Source: Acidovorax delafieldii | GTDB taxonomy: Bacteria > Pseudomonadota > Gammaproteobacteria > Burkholderiales > Burkholderiaceae_C | DNA length: 5,517 nt | Direction of reading: 5' to 3' | NCBI GenBank assembly: GCA_002327945.1 | Contig: DCVY01000072.1 | Location: 1-5,517 of the forward strand | Shown here: piece by piece, positions 1 to 5,470 of the stretch | How positions within the stretch are numbered: position 1 is the stretch's first letter | Layout: each line of letters begins with the position of its first letter | Program-made: the position numbers and the translations under genes | Notes under the pieces: generated by a model | Told to the model about the DNA's origin: nothing | Databases searched by the model: none | What the model saw: the letters and a program-made list of their open reading frames with translations, nothing else

Positions 1-1
1 G

Positions 2-376
2 AATGTGCTGTCGGCCCCCTGGCCGGGCGCGACCCCCGCGTTCACCGCGCCCTTTGACCTCATCTACTGCGCCAACATGCTGCACATCGCGCCCTGGGCG
101 TGCTGCACCGGCCTGATGCAGGGCGCCGCACGCCACCTGGCGCCCACGGGGCACCTCGTCACCTACGGGCCTTACCTTGAAGACGATGTGCCTACGGCCC
201 CCGGCAACCTGGCTTTCGATGCCAGCCTGCGCGCCAAAAACCCCGCCTGGGGCATTCGTGCACTCAGCGATGTGGCACGCGAAGCGCAGCGCGCCGGCCT
301 GCACTTGGCTGCACGCCACGCGCTGCCCGCCAACAACCTGCTGCTGGTGTGGCAACGCGCCATCTGCAACAACTGA
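2..376 (+). CDS. DUF938 family SAM-dependent methyltransferase-like protein, C-terminal part (5' end outside window)
   Basis: The frame is open from the left edge (first full codon at base 2) to TGA at 374-376, giving the last 124 residues; the start lies upstream. The segment FDLIYCANMLHIAPW (about fragment residues 18-32), followed by CCTGLMQGAARHL, GHLVTYGPY, then NLAFDASLRAKNPAWGIR and a C-terminal PANNLLLVWQR, is the characteristic pattern of the DUF938 family, a class I Rossmann methyltransferase-like group. The FDL acidic strand and the following helix match the middle of such a fold. The glycine-rich SAM-binding loop would lie in the missing N-terminal half, so cofactor binding cannot be checked here. 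The substrate of the family is not established to my knowledge. The ferredoxin gene starts 14 bases downstream, so the two may be co-transcribed. Family assignment is fairly secure; enzymatic activity is inference. Confidence 0.85.
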   Translation, partial: NVLSAPWPGATPAFTAPFDLIYCANMLHIAPWACCTGLMQGAARHLAPTGHLVTYGPYLEDDVPTAPGNLAFDASLRAKNPAWGIRALSDVAREAQRAGLHLAARHALPANNLLLVWQRAICNN

Positions 377-390
377 CCGTCCTTCGTCCC

Positions 391-705
391 ATGAGCAACT
401 CCTCCTCCCCCTCCCCCATGGCAGCGCTTTTTTTCATCGCCCGCGTTGCACCCGGCGGCGCACAGTGCGATGCCTGGCCCGACCAGCCGCTGCTGGTCTC
501 GCTGGAACAAGGCGGCATCGACTGGCCCAGCTCGTGCCGCAACGGCACCTGCCGCACCTGTCTGGGGCAACTGCGCCAGGGCAGCGTGCGCTACGAGGTG
601 GAGTGGCCGGGGCTGTCATCCGAAGAAATGGCCGAGGGCTGCGTGCTCCCCTGCGTGGCCTATCCCATGAGCGATGTCGAGCTGCAGACGCAACTGCAGG
701 ACTGA
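391..705 (+). CDS. Plant-type 2Fe-2S ferredoxin, small single-domain
   Basis: A 104-residue electron-transfer protein of the plant/adrenodoxin-like 2Fe-2S fold. The ligands fit the C-x4-C-x2-C...C pattern: Cys49, Cys54 and Cys57 in [11 protein letters not shown], and Cys88 in the conserved [10 protein letters not shown] turn; Cys84 is an extra cysteine nearby. The acidic SSEEMAEG segment just before the last ligand is usual for these ferredoxins. The protein is one domain with no reductase or oxygenase part, so it should be a soluble cytoplasmic carrier with an unknown partner. The start is uncertain. ATG 391 gives a serine/proline-rich nine-residue leader; ATG 418 ([10 protein letters not shown]) begins right at the fold, and a GTG at 349 would overlap the upstream gene. 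None has a good Shine-Dalgarno sequence. I chose 391 because it lies 14 bases after the upstream stop. Family is secure; physiological role is not recognisable. Confidence 0.88.
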   Translation: MSNSSSPSPMAALFFIARVAPGGAQCDAWPDQPLLVSLEQGGIDWPSSCRNGTCRTCLGQLRQGSVRYEVEWPGLSSEEMAEGCVLPCVAYPMSDVELQTQLQD

Positions 706-718
706 CGCAGCTGCAGCA
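685..718 (+). repeat. Imperfect 17-nt tandem duplication across the ferredoxin stop codon
   Basis: Bases 685-701 and 702-718 align as two adjacent 17-nt units with 14 of 17 identities, sharing GACGCA-n-CTGCAG. The first unit encodes the last residues of the ferredoxin and the second contains its TGA stop (703-705). The CTGCAG palindrome occurs three times in this short stretch (682, 694, 711). No function is evident. It may be a small replication-slippage scar in a CTGCAG-rich tail. Confidence 0.5.
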
Positions 719-722
719 AAAA

Positions 723-741
723 GGCCTGGCGACGGCAGGCC
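723..741. other. Hairpin with a flanking A-tract (possible minus-strand terminator)
   Basis: GGCCTG (723-728) and CAGGCC (736-741) form a perfect 6-bp stem with a 7-nt loop. On its left is a run of A (718-722), so in the minus direction the hairpin is followed by five T residues, the layout of a weak intrinsic terminator. In the plus direction there is no T-run, so it is a poor terminator for the ferredoxin transcript. No minus-strand gene is recognised that would need it. The structure may simply separate the ferredoxin unit from the ribBX promoter. Confidence 0.35.
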
Positions 742-755
742 AGCCCGGTCTGAAC

Positions 756-761
756 TAAAAT
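756..761 (+). promoter_or_regulatory. Candidate -10 element of the ribBX promoter
   Basis: TAAAAT matches the sigma-70 -10 consensus at five of six positions and sits in the only A/T-rich spot of the 706-925 intergenic region. Transcription would start near 767-769 and leave a leader of about 158 bases before the ribBX ATG. No good -35 hexamer lies 16-18 bases upstream. The TTGACC immediately downstream (761-766) resembles a -35 hexamer but has no matching -10 at the right distance. The call rests on position and the single hexamer. Confidence 0.4.
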
Positions 762-767
762 TGACCG

Positions 768-925
768 TTTTGGAGTTCTGCGCACCGCGCTGATCTCTGC
801 ACCGTGCGGCCGCGCCGCATCGCATGTTCTTTGGGGCGGGCTGTGCAGGCCTGCACAGCCGTCTGGCCTCGGGAACCTGCGCTGTCGCCCGCCCGCTCAT
901 TGCGGCCCCCAACGAAAGCCCTCCC
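768..925 (+). other. GC-rich, potentially structured 5' leader of ribBX (no FMN riboswitch recognised)
   Basis: This non-coding stretch can form a small hairpin with stem TGCGGC/GCCGCA (805-810 with 814-819), a strong hairpin from the 839-860 palindrome, and an 8-bp long-range helix, GGGCGGGC (834-841) with GCCCGCCC (887-894), that would enclose part of it. The conserved blocks of the FMN (RFN) riboswitch, which often precedes ribB genes in proteobacteria, are not found. Only a GGGGCGGG string superficially recalls its start. At this GC content some of the pairing is expected by chance. The ribosome-binding region before ATG 926 is weak (GAAAG at 914-918), which would fit leader-dependent translation, but that is inference. 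Confidence 0.35.
839..860. repeat. Perfect 22-bp palindrome in the ribBX leader
   Basis: The half-site GGCTGTGCAGG (839-849) is followed directly by its exact reverse complement (850-860). As DNA it is a symmetrical site that could bind a dimeric regulator. As RNA it gives a 9-bp stem closed by a GGCC tetraloop. It lies about 70 bases after the inferred transcription start and 65 bases before the ribBX ATG. It has no T-tract after it, so it is not an intrinsic terminator. The symmetry is certain; any function is not. Confidence 0.6.
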
Positions 926-2047
926 ATGAACACCCCCCTCACCCCCGAGGCCATCTCGCCGGTGCAAGACATCGTGGCGGAGATGCGCGCCGGGCGCATG
1001 GTCATCCTGGTGGATGAAGAAGACCGCGAAAACGAAGGCGACCTGGTGCTTGCAGCCGACCATGTCACGCCCGAGGCCATCAACTTCATGGCGCGCTTCG
1101 GTCGCGGCCTGATCTGCCTGACGCTCACGCGCGAACGCTGCGAACACCTCAAGCTGCCACCCATGGCCACGCGCAACGGCACCGTGTACAGCACGGCCTT
1201 CACGGTCTCGATCGAGGCTGCCGAGGGTGTGACCACCGGCATCTCGGCCGCAGATCGCGCGCGCACCATTCAGGTGGCCGTGGCAAGGGACAGCCAGGCC
1301 TGCGACCTGGTGCAGCCCGGCCACATCTTCCCGCTGCAGGCGGTGGACGGCGGCGTGCTCATGCGCGCGGGCCACACCGAGGCCGGTTGCGACCTCTCGG
1401 CCATGGCCGGCTGCAGCCCCGCCGCCGTGATCTGCGAGATCATGAAGGACGACGGCACCATGGCGCGCCTGCCCGATCTGCAGATTTTTGCCGCCGAGCA
1501 CGGCATCAAGATCGGCACCATCGCCGACCTGATCGAGCACCGCAGCCGCACCGAATCGCTGGTCGAGAAGATGGGCCAGCGCACGCTGCAAACGGCCTTC
1601 GGCGAATTCACCGCGCACGCCTTCCGCGACAAGCCCAGCCGGGCCGTGCACCTGGCCCTGGTCAAAGGCCAGTGGAGCGCGGACGACGTGGTGCCCGTGC
1701 GCGTGCACGAGCCGCTGTCGGTGCTGGATGCCCTGGAAGTGAACCGCTCCATGCACTCTTGGGGCCTGGATACCAGCCTGCACTACATCGCCAGCCAGGG
1801 CAATGGCGTGGCCGTGCTGCTCAATTGCGGCGAAAGCGCCGCACAGCTGCTGGAGCAGTTCGAAGGCACGGCGCGTGCCTCGCAGGCGCCCGAGCGCGGC
1901 CGCATGGACCTGCGCAACTACGGCGTGGGCGCGCAGATTTTGCGCGAAGTGGGCGTGGCCAAAATGCAGCTCATGGGCCAGCCGCGGCGCATGCCCAGCA
2001 TGGCCGGTTATGGCCTCGAAATCACCGGCTACATCCCAAAGGAATAA
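926..2047 (+). CDS. ribB: 3,4-dihydroxy-2-butanone-4-phosphate synthase fused to a degenerate GTP cyclohydrolase II-like domain (RibBX type)
   Basis: A 373-residue protein making 3,4-dihydroxy-2-butanone 4-phosphate from ribulose 5-phosphate for riboflavin synthesis. Residues about 12-207 are a complete RibB domain: the acidic metal/substrate loop [11 protein letters not shown] (30-40), [20 protein letters not shown] (92-111), PGHIFPL (131-137) and RAGHTE (147-152). Residues about 215-370 align with RibA, but the zinc-site region reads [19 protein letters not shown] (262-280) with no cysteine, the RQEGRxIGL segment is replaced by [10 protein letters not shown], and RLLTNNPKK by QLMGQPRRM. This half should therefore not have GTP cyclohydrolase II activity. 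It matches the RibBX variant known from Shewanella and other proteobacteria, so calling it a bifunctional RibBA would mislead. ATG 926 fits the RibB N-terminus; an in-frame ATG at 824 would add 34 atypical residues read through the palindrome. ribH follows after 3 bases. Confidence 0.93.
   Translation: MNTPLTPEAISPVQDIVAEMRAGRMVILVDEEDRENEGDLVLAADHVTPEAINFMARFGRGLICLTLTRERCEHLKLPPMATRNGTVYSTAFTVSIEAAEGVTTGISAADRARTIQVAVARDSQACDLVQPGHIFPLQAVDGGVLMRAGHTEAGCDLSAMAGCSPAAVICEIMKDDGTMARLPDLQIFAAEHGIKIGTIADLIEHRSRTESLVEKMGQRTLQTAFGEFTAHAFRDKPSRAVHLALVKGQWSADDVVPVRVHEPLSVLDALEVNRSMHSWGLDTSLHYIASQGNGVAVLLNCGESAAQLLEQFEGTARASQAPERGRMDLRNYGVGAQILREVGVAKMQLMGQPRRMPSMAGYGLEITGYIPKE
2038..2043 (+). promoter_or_regulatory. 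Shine-Dalgarno site of ribH
   Basis: AAAGGA lies 7 bases before ATG 2051 and overlaps the last codons of ribBX, whose TAA is at 2045-2047. This fixes the ribH start and suggests coupled translation of the two riboflavin genes. Confidence 0.75.
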
Positions 2048-2050
2048 ACC

Positions 2051-2515
2051 ATGCTTGACGCAGACAAAGGCACCACAGACAGGCTCGACGGCAAGAAGCT
2101 GCAGATCGGCATCGTCCAGTCCCGCTTCAACGAAGGCATCACCAACGCACTGGCCACGGCCTGCCGCAGTGCATTGCTGGACCTGGGCGTGCAGGAAGAT
2201 CACATCACCCATGTGCTGGTGCCCGGCGCCCTCGAAGTGCCCCTGGCACTGCAGGCCCTGGCCGAAAGTGACAAATTCGACGCACTGATTGCCCTGGGCT
2301 GCATCATCCGCGGCGAAACCTACCATTTCGAGCTGGTGGCCAACGAATCGGGCGCGGGCGTGACCCGGCTGGCGCTCGACTACCAGCTGCCCATTGCCAA
2401 CGCCATCCTCACCACCGAAAACCTGGAACAGGCCATTGCGCGCCAGACCGAAAAGGGCCGTGATGCCGCCTACGTGGCGGTGGAAATGGCCAACCTGCTG
2501 GAAGCATTGTCATGA
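2051..2515 (+). CDS. ribH: 6,7-dimethyl-8-ribityllumazine synthase
   Basis: A 154-residue lumazine synthase, the normal family length. It condenses 5-amino-6-ribitylamino-uracil with the RibB product to give 6,7-dimethyl-8-ribityllumazine, the last intermediate before riboflavin. Conserved elements are in order: [10 protein letters not shown] with the ring-stacking Phe26 (22-31), [11 protein letters not shown] (57-67), [18 protein letters not shown] with the catalytic His92 (83-100), and [13 protein letters not shown] with the phosphate-contacting Arg131 (120-132). The N-terminal 15 residues are variable. The start is supported by the AAAGGA site inside the end of ribBX. The gene lies 3 bases after ribBX and overlaps nusB by 4 bases (ATGA), so expression of all three is probably tied together. 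These proteins usually form pentamers or icosahedral shells; the sequence alone does not say which applies here. Confidence 0.97.
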   Translation: MLDADKGTTDRLDGKKLQIGIVQSRFNEGITNALATACRSALLDLGVQEDHITHVLVPGALEVPLALQALAESDKFDALIALGCIIRGETYHFELVANESGAGVTRLALDYQLPIANAILTTENLEQAIARQTEKGRDAAYVAVEMANLLEALS

Positions 2516-3078
2516 CGGATCCCACCACGCCAGCATCGTCCACGCCTGCGCGCCCCCCCAGGCAGGCCCGCACCGGGCTCAAAAGCAACGGCGTGCGCAA
2601 GGCGGCTTCCAAATCCAATCGCAGCCGCGCCCGCGAGTTCGTGCTGCAGGCGCTGTACCAGCACATCGTAGGGCGCAACGAGGCCGCGGCCATTGATTCG
2701 TTCACCCGCGATCTGGCCGGCTTTCACAAGGCCGACGCAGCGCACTACAACGCCTTGCTGCACGGCTGCATCAACGCAGCCGACGAGCTTGATGCCCTGA
2801 TCACTCCGCTGCTAGACCGCAAGATGGCCGAAATCTCGCCCATCGAACACGCCACCATGTGGATCGGCGTGTACGAGTTCCTGCACTGCCTGGATGTGCC
2901 CTGGCGCGTGGTGCTCAACGAGTGCATCGAACTGGCCAAGGAATTTGGCGGCACCGACGGACACAAGTATGTGAATGCCGTGCTCAATGGCCTGGTGCCC
3001 CGCCTGCGCGCAGCCGAAGTGGCTGCCGACAAGAAGGCAGCACCGCTCGCCCCCGCCAACACCGACGCTGGCGCCTGA
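2512..3078 (+). CDS. nusB: Transcription antitermination factor NusB
   Basis: A 188-residue NusB, which binds boxA RNA with NusE (ribosomal protein S10) and helps RNA polymerase read through rRNA operons. The core (about 36-168) has [13 protein letters not shown] in helix 1 (38-50), [21 protein letters not shown] (104-124), and the signature [29 protein letters not shown] (134-162). The E. coli protein is about 139 residues. The extra length here is a basic, Ser/Pro/Lys/Arg-rich N-terminal arm (1-36) and an Ala/Pro-rich C-terminal tail (168-188), both probably disordered. The ATG overlaps the ribH stop in an ATGA, pointing to translational coupling. An internal start nearer the core is not supported, as the next in-frame ATG (codon 105) is far inside the fold. 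Confidence 0.95.
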   Translation: MTDPTTPASSTPARPPRQARTGLKSNGVRKAASKSNRSRAREFVLQALYQHIVGRNEAAAIDSFTRDLAGFHKADAAHYNALLHGCINAADELDALITPLLDRKMAEISPIEHATMWIGVYEFLHCLDVPWRVVLNECIELAKEFGGTDGHKYVNAVLNGLVPRLRAAEVAADKKAAPLAPANTDAGA

Positions 3079-3121
3079 ACCGGAGCGCCGGGCTGCCCTG
3101 CGGCCTGCCTTTTTCTGCCCC

Positions 3122-3140
3122 CCGCGCAGCGCGGACAGGA
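3122..3140 (+). promoter_or_regulatory. Small hairpin plus Shine-Dalgarno site before the aminotransferase
   Basis: CCGCGC-A-GCGCGG (3122-3134) is a perfect interrupted palindrome able to form a 5-bp stem with a 3-nt loop. It is followed at once by AGGA (3137-3140), 9 bases before ATG 3150. The AGGA supports that start. The hairpin has no T-run after it; the only T-run in the gap (3110-3114) precedes it and follows at best a 4-bp stem. The 71-base gap therefore does not look like a transcriptional stop. Confidence 0.45.
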
Positions 3141-3149
3141 TCCCTCTCG

Positions 3150-4334
3150 ATGAAGTTTTCCAGGCGCGCCGAGCGCATTGATCCGTTTTATGTGATGGAA
3201 GTAGCCAAGGCCGCACAGGCCATGGCACACAAGGTGGCCGGCAGCAGCCGGCCCATGATCTTTCTGAACATTGGCGAGCCCGATTTCACGGCCCCCCCGT
3301 TGGTGCAGGAGGCCGCTGCACGCGCCGTGCGCGATGGCGCCACGCAATACACGCAATCGCTGGGCTACGAGCCCCTGCGCGAGCGCATCAGCGGCTGGTA
3401 CCAGCAGCGCTTTGGTGTCAACGTGCCTGCACGCCGCATCGTGGTCACTGCCGGTGCTTCGGCAGCGCTGCACCTGGCCTGCCTGGCACTGATCGAGGCC
3501 GGCGACGAGGTGCTGATGCCCGACCCGAGCTACCCGTGCAACCGGCATTTTGTGAGCGCCGCCGAAGGCAACGCGGTGCTGATCCCCACCACCGCCGCCG
3601 AGCGCTACCAGCTGAGCGCCGAAAAAGTGCAGGCGGCCTGGAACAGCAAGACACGCGGTGTGCTGCTGGCCTCGCCCTCCAACCCTACGGGCACCTCGAT
3701 TGCGCCGGGCGAGTTGCGCCGCATCCACGGCGTGGTGCAGGAGCGGGGCGGCGTGACGATGATTGACGAGATCTACCTGGGCCTGTCGTACGAAAAGGCT
3801 TTCGGCCAGACGGCCCTGGCCATCGACGACAGCGTCATCAGCATCAACAGCTTCAGCAAATACTTCAACATGACGGGCTGGCGCCTGGGCTGGATGGTGG
3901 TGCCCGATGCCATGGTGCCCGTGGTCGAGCGCCTCACGCAAAACCTGTTCATCTGCGCCAGCACCGTCTCGCAACTGGCGGCCATGGCCTGCTTCGAGCC
4001 CGAGAGCATCGCCGAATACGAACGCCGGCGCACCGAGTTCAAGGCCCGGCGCGACTACTTCATCCCCGAACTGCAGGCACTGGGCCTTGCGGTGCCCGTG
4101 ATGCCCGACGGTGCCTTCTACGCCTGGGCCGATTGCACCAATGCCTGCGAAAAGCTCGGCGTGCAGGGCAGCTGGGACTTTGCCTACGAGGTGATGCGCC
4201 GCGCCCATGTGGCAGTGACGCCGGGGCGCGACTTCGGCACCTTTGATCCGCAGCGATTCGTGCGCCTCTCGACGGCCCATTCGATGGCGCAGTTGCAGGA
4301 GTCGGTGGCGCGCCTGCGCGGGTTGCTGGGCTGA
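3150..4334 (+). CDS. PLP-dependent class I/II aminotransferase (fold type I), substrate unknown
   Basis: A 394-residue, full-length aminotransferase of the aspartate-aminotransferase superfamily, resembling the I-gamma group that includes AspC-like and alanine transaminases of many bacteria. Visible landmarks: NIGEPDF (40-46), YTQSLGYEPLRERI (67-80), TAGASAAL (100-107), the ring-stacking Tyr128 in DPSYP, the cofactor-contacting Asn178 in SPSNPTG, Asp206 and Tyr209 in MIDEIY, the Schiff-base Lys237 in SFSK, Arg245 in GWRLGW, and the substrate-carboxylate Arg372 in FVRLS. All catalytic residues are present, so it should be active in the cytoplasm. The amino donor and acceptor cannot be read from these motifs. 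ATG 3150 fits the family N-terminus (MKFSRRAERIDPF) and has AGGA 9 bases upstream. The gene sits 71 bases after nusB and 8 before ybgC. Neither neighbour suggests a substrate. Confidence 0.93.
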   Translation: MKFSRRAERIDPFYVMEVAKAAQAMAHKVAGSSRPMIFLNIGEPDFTAPPLVQEAAARAVRDGATQYTQSLGYEPLRERISGWYQQRFGVNVPARRIVVTAGASAALHLACLALIEAGDEVLMPDPSYPCNRHFVSAAEGNAVLIPTTAAERYQLSAEKVQAAWNSKTRGVLLASPSNPTGTSIAPGELRRIHGVVQERGGVTMIDEIYLGLSYEKAFGQTALAIDDSVISINSFSKYFNMTGWRLGWMVVPDAMVPVVERLTQNLFICASTVSQLAAMACFEPESIAEYERRRTEFKARRDYFIPELQALGLAVPVMPDGAFYAWADCTNACEKLGVQGSWDFAYEVMRRAHVAVTPGRDFGTFDPQRFVRLSTAHSMAQLQESVARLRGLLG

Positions 4335-4342
4335 AAACACCC

Positions 4343-4759
4343 ATGCCTTTCGAGTTTCCCGTCCGCATCTATTGGGAGGACACCGATGCCGGCGGCATCG
4401 TGTTCTATGCCAACTACCTGAAGTTCTTTGAGCGCGCCCGCACCGAGTGGCTGCGCTCGCTGGGCATGGGTCAGCAGCGGTTGCGGGAACAAACCGGCGG
4501 AATGTTCGTCGTAACCGATGCACGCCTGCGCTACCTGCGCCCGGCACGCCTGGACGATGAACTCATTGTTACCGCCCAGTTGCAGGAAGCCGGCCGCGCA
4601 TCCCTGACAATCGTGCAGCGGGCGCTATTGAATAATGAGCACTTGACCGATCAACCGCGCGTTTTGCTGAGCGAAGGCACCATCCGTATCGGCTGGGTGG
4701 ATGCCGCCAGCATGCGCCCCGCAAGAATCCCGAGCACCCTTCTGGAACAACTTTCATGA
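4343..4759 (+). CDS. ybgC: Tol-Pal system-associated acyl-CoA thioesterase YbgC (hotdog fold)
   Basis: A 138-residue single-domain hotdog thioesterase of the YbgC/4-hydroxybenzoyl-CoA thioesterase group, which hydrolyses acyl-CoA thioesters in the cytoplasm. The signature is near the N-terminus: YWEDTDAGGIVFYANYLKFFERARTEW (10-36). Asp15 in TDAGG corresponds to the catalytic aspartate of the family, and the family helix FFERARTEWLRSLG follows. The residue at the usual His of the YHASY motif of E. coli YbgC differs here (FYANY). The start at 4343, 8 bases after the aminotransferase stop, matches family N-termini though no clear Shine-Dalgarno sequence precedes it; coupling to the upstream gene is likely. 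The end overlaps tolQ by 4 bases. YbgC is the usual first gene of tol-pal clusters, with a proposed link to phospholipid metabolism, but its exact role there is not settled. Confidence 0.94.
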   Translation: MPFEFPVRIYWEDTDAGGIVFYANYLKFFERARTEWLRSLGMGQQRLREQTGGMFVVTDARLRYLRPARLDDELIVTAQLQEAGRASLTIVQRALLNNEHLTDQPRVLLSEGTIRIGWVDAASMRPARIPSTLLEQLS

Positions 4760-5457
4760 ATTCCCAAGACATGTCCATCATCACCTTGGTGCTGCACGCC
4801 AGCTGGGTGGTGCAACTCGTCATGCTGCTGCTGCTGGGCGTCTCCGTCGCAAGCTGGGCCGCCATCTTTCGCAAGCTGTTTGCCCTGAAGCGGGTGAAGG
4901 CGCTCAACGAGGATTTCGAGCGCGATTTCTGGTCGGGCACCAGCCTCAACGACCTGTTTGCCAGCGCCGCGCAGAACGCCAAAAACGCCGGCCCCATGGA
5001 ACGCATCTTTGCCAGCGGCATGCGCGAACACCAGAAGCTGCGCGAACGCCGCATTACCGACCCCGGCACGCTGCTCGACGGCGCCCGCCGCGCCATGCGC
5101 GCCAGCTTTCAGCGCGAGATGGACGTGGTCGAATCCAGCCTGTCGTTTCTCGGCTCGGTGGCCTCGGTGAGTCCTTACGTGGGCCTTTTTGGCACGGTGT
5201 GGGGCATCATGCACGCGTTCACGGGCTTTGCCGGCATGGAGCAGGTCACGCTGGCCACCGTGGCGCCCGGCATCGCCGAAGCACTGGTGGCCACCGCCCT
5301 CGGCCTGTTTGCAGCCATTCCGGCCGTGATCGCCTACAACCGCTTCGCGCGCGACATTGACCGCGTGGCCAACCACCAGGAGACCTTCATCGAAGAATTC
5401 ACCAACATCCTGCAGCGCAACCTGGGCGCCCACCCCGGCTCGCCCTCAGGCCACTGA
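4756..5457 (+). CDS. tolQ: Tol-Pal system proton channel subunit TolQ
   Basis: A 233-residue inner-membrane protein of the TolQ/ExbB/MotA family. With TolR it uses the proton gradient to energise TolA, driving outer-membrane constriction at division. Three membrane segments are visible: about 8-37 (LVMLLLLGVSVASWAAIF), 130-158 and 165-195, with a large cytoplasmic loop between the first two. The channel motifs are intact: YVGLFGTVWGIMHAFTG (141-157) with Thr147, and APGIAEALVATALGLFAAIPAVIAYNR (170-196) with Thr180, equivalent to the conserved pore threonines. TolQ is preferred over ExbB because of the ybgC-tolQ-tolR order and the GIMHAF motif. The ATG overlaps the ybgC stop (ATGA), with GGA 9 bases upstream. 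A second in-frame ATG at 4771 would shorten the protein by five residues and cannot be excluded. Confidence 0.95.
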   Translation: MNSQDMSIITLVLHASWVVQLVMLLLLGVSVASWAAIFRKLFALKRVKALNEDFERDFWSGTSLNDLFASAAQNAKNAGPMERIFASGMREHQKLRERRITDPGTLLDGARRAMRASFQREMDVVESSLSFLGSVASVSPYVGLFGTVWGIMHAFTGFAGMEQVTLATVAPGIAEALVATALGLFAAIPAVIAYNRFARDIDRVANHQETFIEEFTNILQRNLGAHPGSPSGH

Positions 5458-5460
5458 AGC

Positions 5461-5465
5461 GGAGG
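5461..5465 (+). promoter_or_regulatory. Shine-Dalgarno site of tolR
   Basis: GGAGG, the strongest ribosome-binding site in the window, lies 5 bases before ATG 5471 and 3 bases after the tolQ stop. It supports the tolR start and strong independent initiation. Confidence 0.8.
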
Positions 5466-5470
5466 CTCCC

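Noticed and set aside
349..390. GTG 349 as ferredoxin start
   Set aside because: It would overlap the DUF938 gene by 28 bases and add residues without similarity to ferredoxins; later ATG codons fit better.
761..766. TTGACC as a -35 element for ribBX
   Set aside because: No acceptable -10 hexamer occurs 15-19 bases downstream. The overlapping TAAAAT as a -10 is more convincing.
824..925. Upstream in-frame ATG for ribBX adding 34 residues
   Set aside because: The added residues do not resemble a RibB N-terminus, no ribosome-binding site precedes 824, and the stretch covers the palindromic leader. ATG 926 fits the family.
831..925. FMN (RFN) riboswitch before ribBX
   Set aside because: Only GGGGCGGG resembles the 5' block. 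The other conserved blocks (for example the ACCGGCGGT and GCCGAC-type segments) are not found in the right order.
755..2326. Long open frame of 523 codons on the minus strand opposite ribBX and ribH
   Set aside because: It is a shadow of high-GC codon use: its translation is rich in His, Gly, Ala and Arg with no recognisable domain, while the plus strand carries clear RibB and RibH motifs.
3081..3115. Intrinsic terminator after nusB (GC-rich stretch followed by TTTTT)
   Set aside because: The best stem is only four base pairs (3087-3090 with 3101-3104) and is separated from the T-run, so it is too weak to call.
2745..4547. Long open frame of 600 codons on the minus strand opposite nusB, the aminotransferase and ybgC
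   Set aside because: Same reason: it spans three genes with well-conserved sense proteins, has low-complexity composition, and lacks a family motif.
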